NCBI RefSeq assembly: GCF_030419005.1
Contig: NZ_CP106952.1
Location: 496,001 to 560,000 of the forward strand
Reading direction: 5' to 3'
Source: Eleftheria terrae
GTDB lineage: Bacteria > Pseudomonadota > Gammaproteobacteria > Burkholderiales > Burkholderiaceae_C
DNA length: 64,000 nt
Made by a program: the position numbers and the translations under genes. The first letter of the stretch is position 1. Each line of letters begins with the position of its first letter. The notes beneath the pieces are model-generated. The model saw nothing but the letters and a program-made list of their open reading frames with translations, was not told where the DNA came from and searched no databases. Shown one piece after another: positions 63,653 to 64,000 of the stretch.

Positions 63653-64000
63653 GCCGATTGTGCGAAATTTGTGGTGCCCCTATTGGGGACCTGGCCGGCA
63701 TCTGTCAATCGTGTGGCGTTTCCCACGATGCGCTGAATGCCGGCGAAACGATCATGGTGGGCCAGCCGCGTTGGGGCGTCATTATGATCGAATTGCCGAC
63801 TCAGCCTGCGGAGGCAAGCTCTGCCATTGCCGCTCTTCGGGCGACTTGGGGCGCTCTTGAGGAAAGTGGATTCCAAAAACTCGCGCCCAGTCAGCTTCAT
63901 TTGATAAATTTCGGACGTTCTTCCCTAGAGTTGGTCGGCCCTTATTCGAGCTTCAAGAAGATTCAGGAAGATCTTGAAGGCCAACTGAAAGTCGACTTCT
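63649..64000 (+). CDS. Probable immunity protein with N-terminal zinc ribbon (partial)
   Basis: The ATG overlaps the RHS stop (ATGA at 63649-63652), and the frame stays open to the end of the window, giving at least 117 residues. It begins MSRLCEICGAPIGDLAGICQSC, with C5-x2-C8 and C19-x2-C22 forming a likely zinc ribbon, followed by an alpha-beta sequence (WGVIMIELPTQPAEASSAIA, LEESGFQKLAPSQLHLINF) of no family I recognise. GC content is lower than upstream (27 of 60 in 63901-63960). Position right after a toxin tip makes an immunity role likely. The C-terminus is missing, so a different function cannot be excluded. Confidence 0.75.
   Translation, partial: MSRLCEICGAPIGDLAGICQSCGVSHDALNAGETIMVGQPRWGVIMIELPTQPAEASSAIAALRATWGALEESGFQKLAPSQLHLINFGRSSLELVGPYSSFKKIQEDLEGQLKVDF

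Overview
The window is high-GC DNA from a Gram-negative bacterium. A Bug-family (TctC) binding protein, LysR, YeiH, XerD, CobN-type cobaltochelatase, PEP-CTERM surface proteins and a DUF4198/DUF3649/PepSY/DUF3325 iron operon together suggest a free-living or plant- or soil-associated Burkholderiales betaproteobacterium. The assignment rests on gene content and not on a marker gene. I see no rRNA, tRNA, CRISPR array or intact insertion sequence.

Region 1 (1-3422) looks like the right edge of a peptide natural-product cluster: the tail of an unseen gene, an ABC exporter, a SyrP-like TauD dioxygenase, and a small protein resembling only the C-terminal anticodon-binding domain of glutamyl-tRNA synthetase. 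Region 2 (3574-9224) holds a PEP-CTERM protein with a cohesin-like domain beside a Tat-exported phospholipase C with a dockerin-like tail, then a divergent YeiH transporter and LysR regulator pair.

Region 3 (9596-12686 and 21095-24338) carries pectin-degrading enzymes: a PL1 pectate lyase, a PL3 pectate lyase lipoprotein and a PL4 rhamnogalacturonan lyase, plus a secreted Vps62/NPP1-like protein. Between these, region 4 (12786-20552) is a cobalamin-riboswitch operon: HupE-like metal transporter, CobW, CobN, and a ChlI-type ATPase joined to a VWA domain in the -1 frame at a run of seven A residues, a likely programmed frameshift.

Region 5 (24655-33629) has a chemoreceptor, a 112-bp MITE-like element placed on the stop codon of the last gene of a siderophore-uptake operon (TonB receptor, DUF4198, DUF3649, PepSY protein, DUF3325), a Fur-box-like site, a decayed hmuV pseudogene, and a single-domain response regulator. 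Region 6 (34010-48000) is mixed: a membrane protein and XRE regulator behind a clear two-operator promoter, DUF3297, a second PEP-CTERM protein, an MBL-fold hydrolase, a DUF1330-like/DUF2239 operon with a palindromic operator in its promoter, a GNAT and AEC pair, TctC, XerD, a PAS-GGDEF sensor, MarC and an acyltransferase.

Region 7 (48335-64000) is a single giant RHS/YD-repeat protein of about 5,105 residues with two LysM domains, a glycine-rich hydrophobic segment and a papain-fold-like toxin tip. It overlaps by ATGA a low-GC zinc-ribbon gene, probably its immunity gene, which runs off the end of the window.
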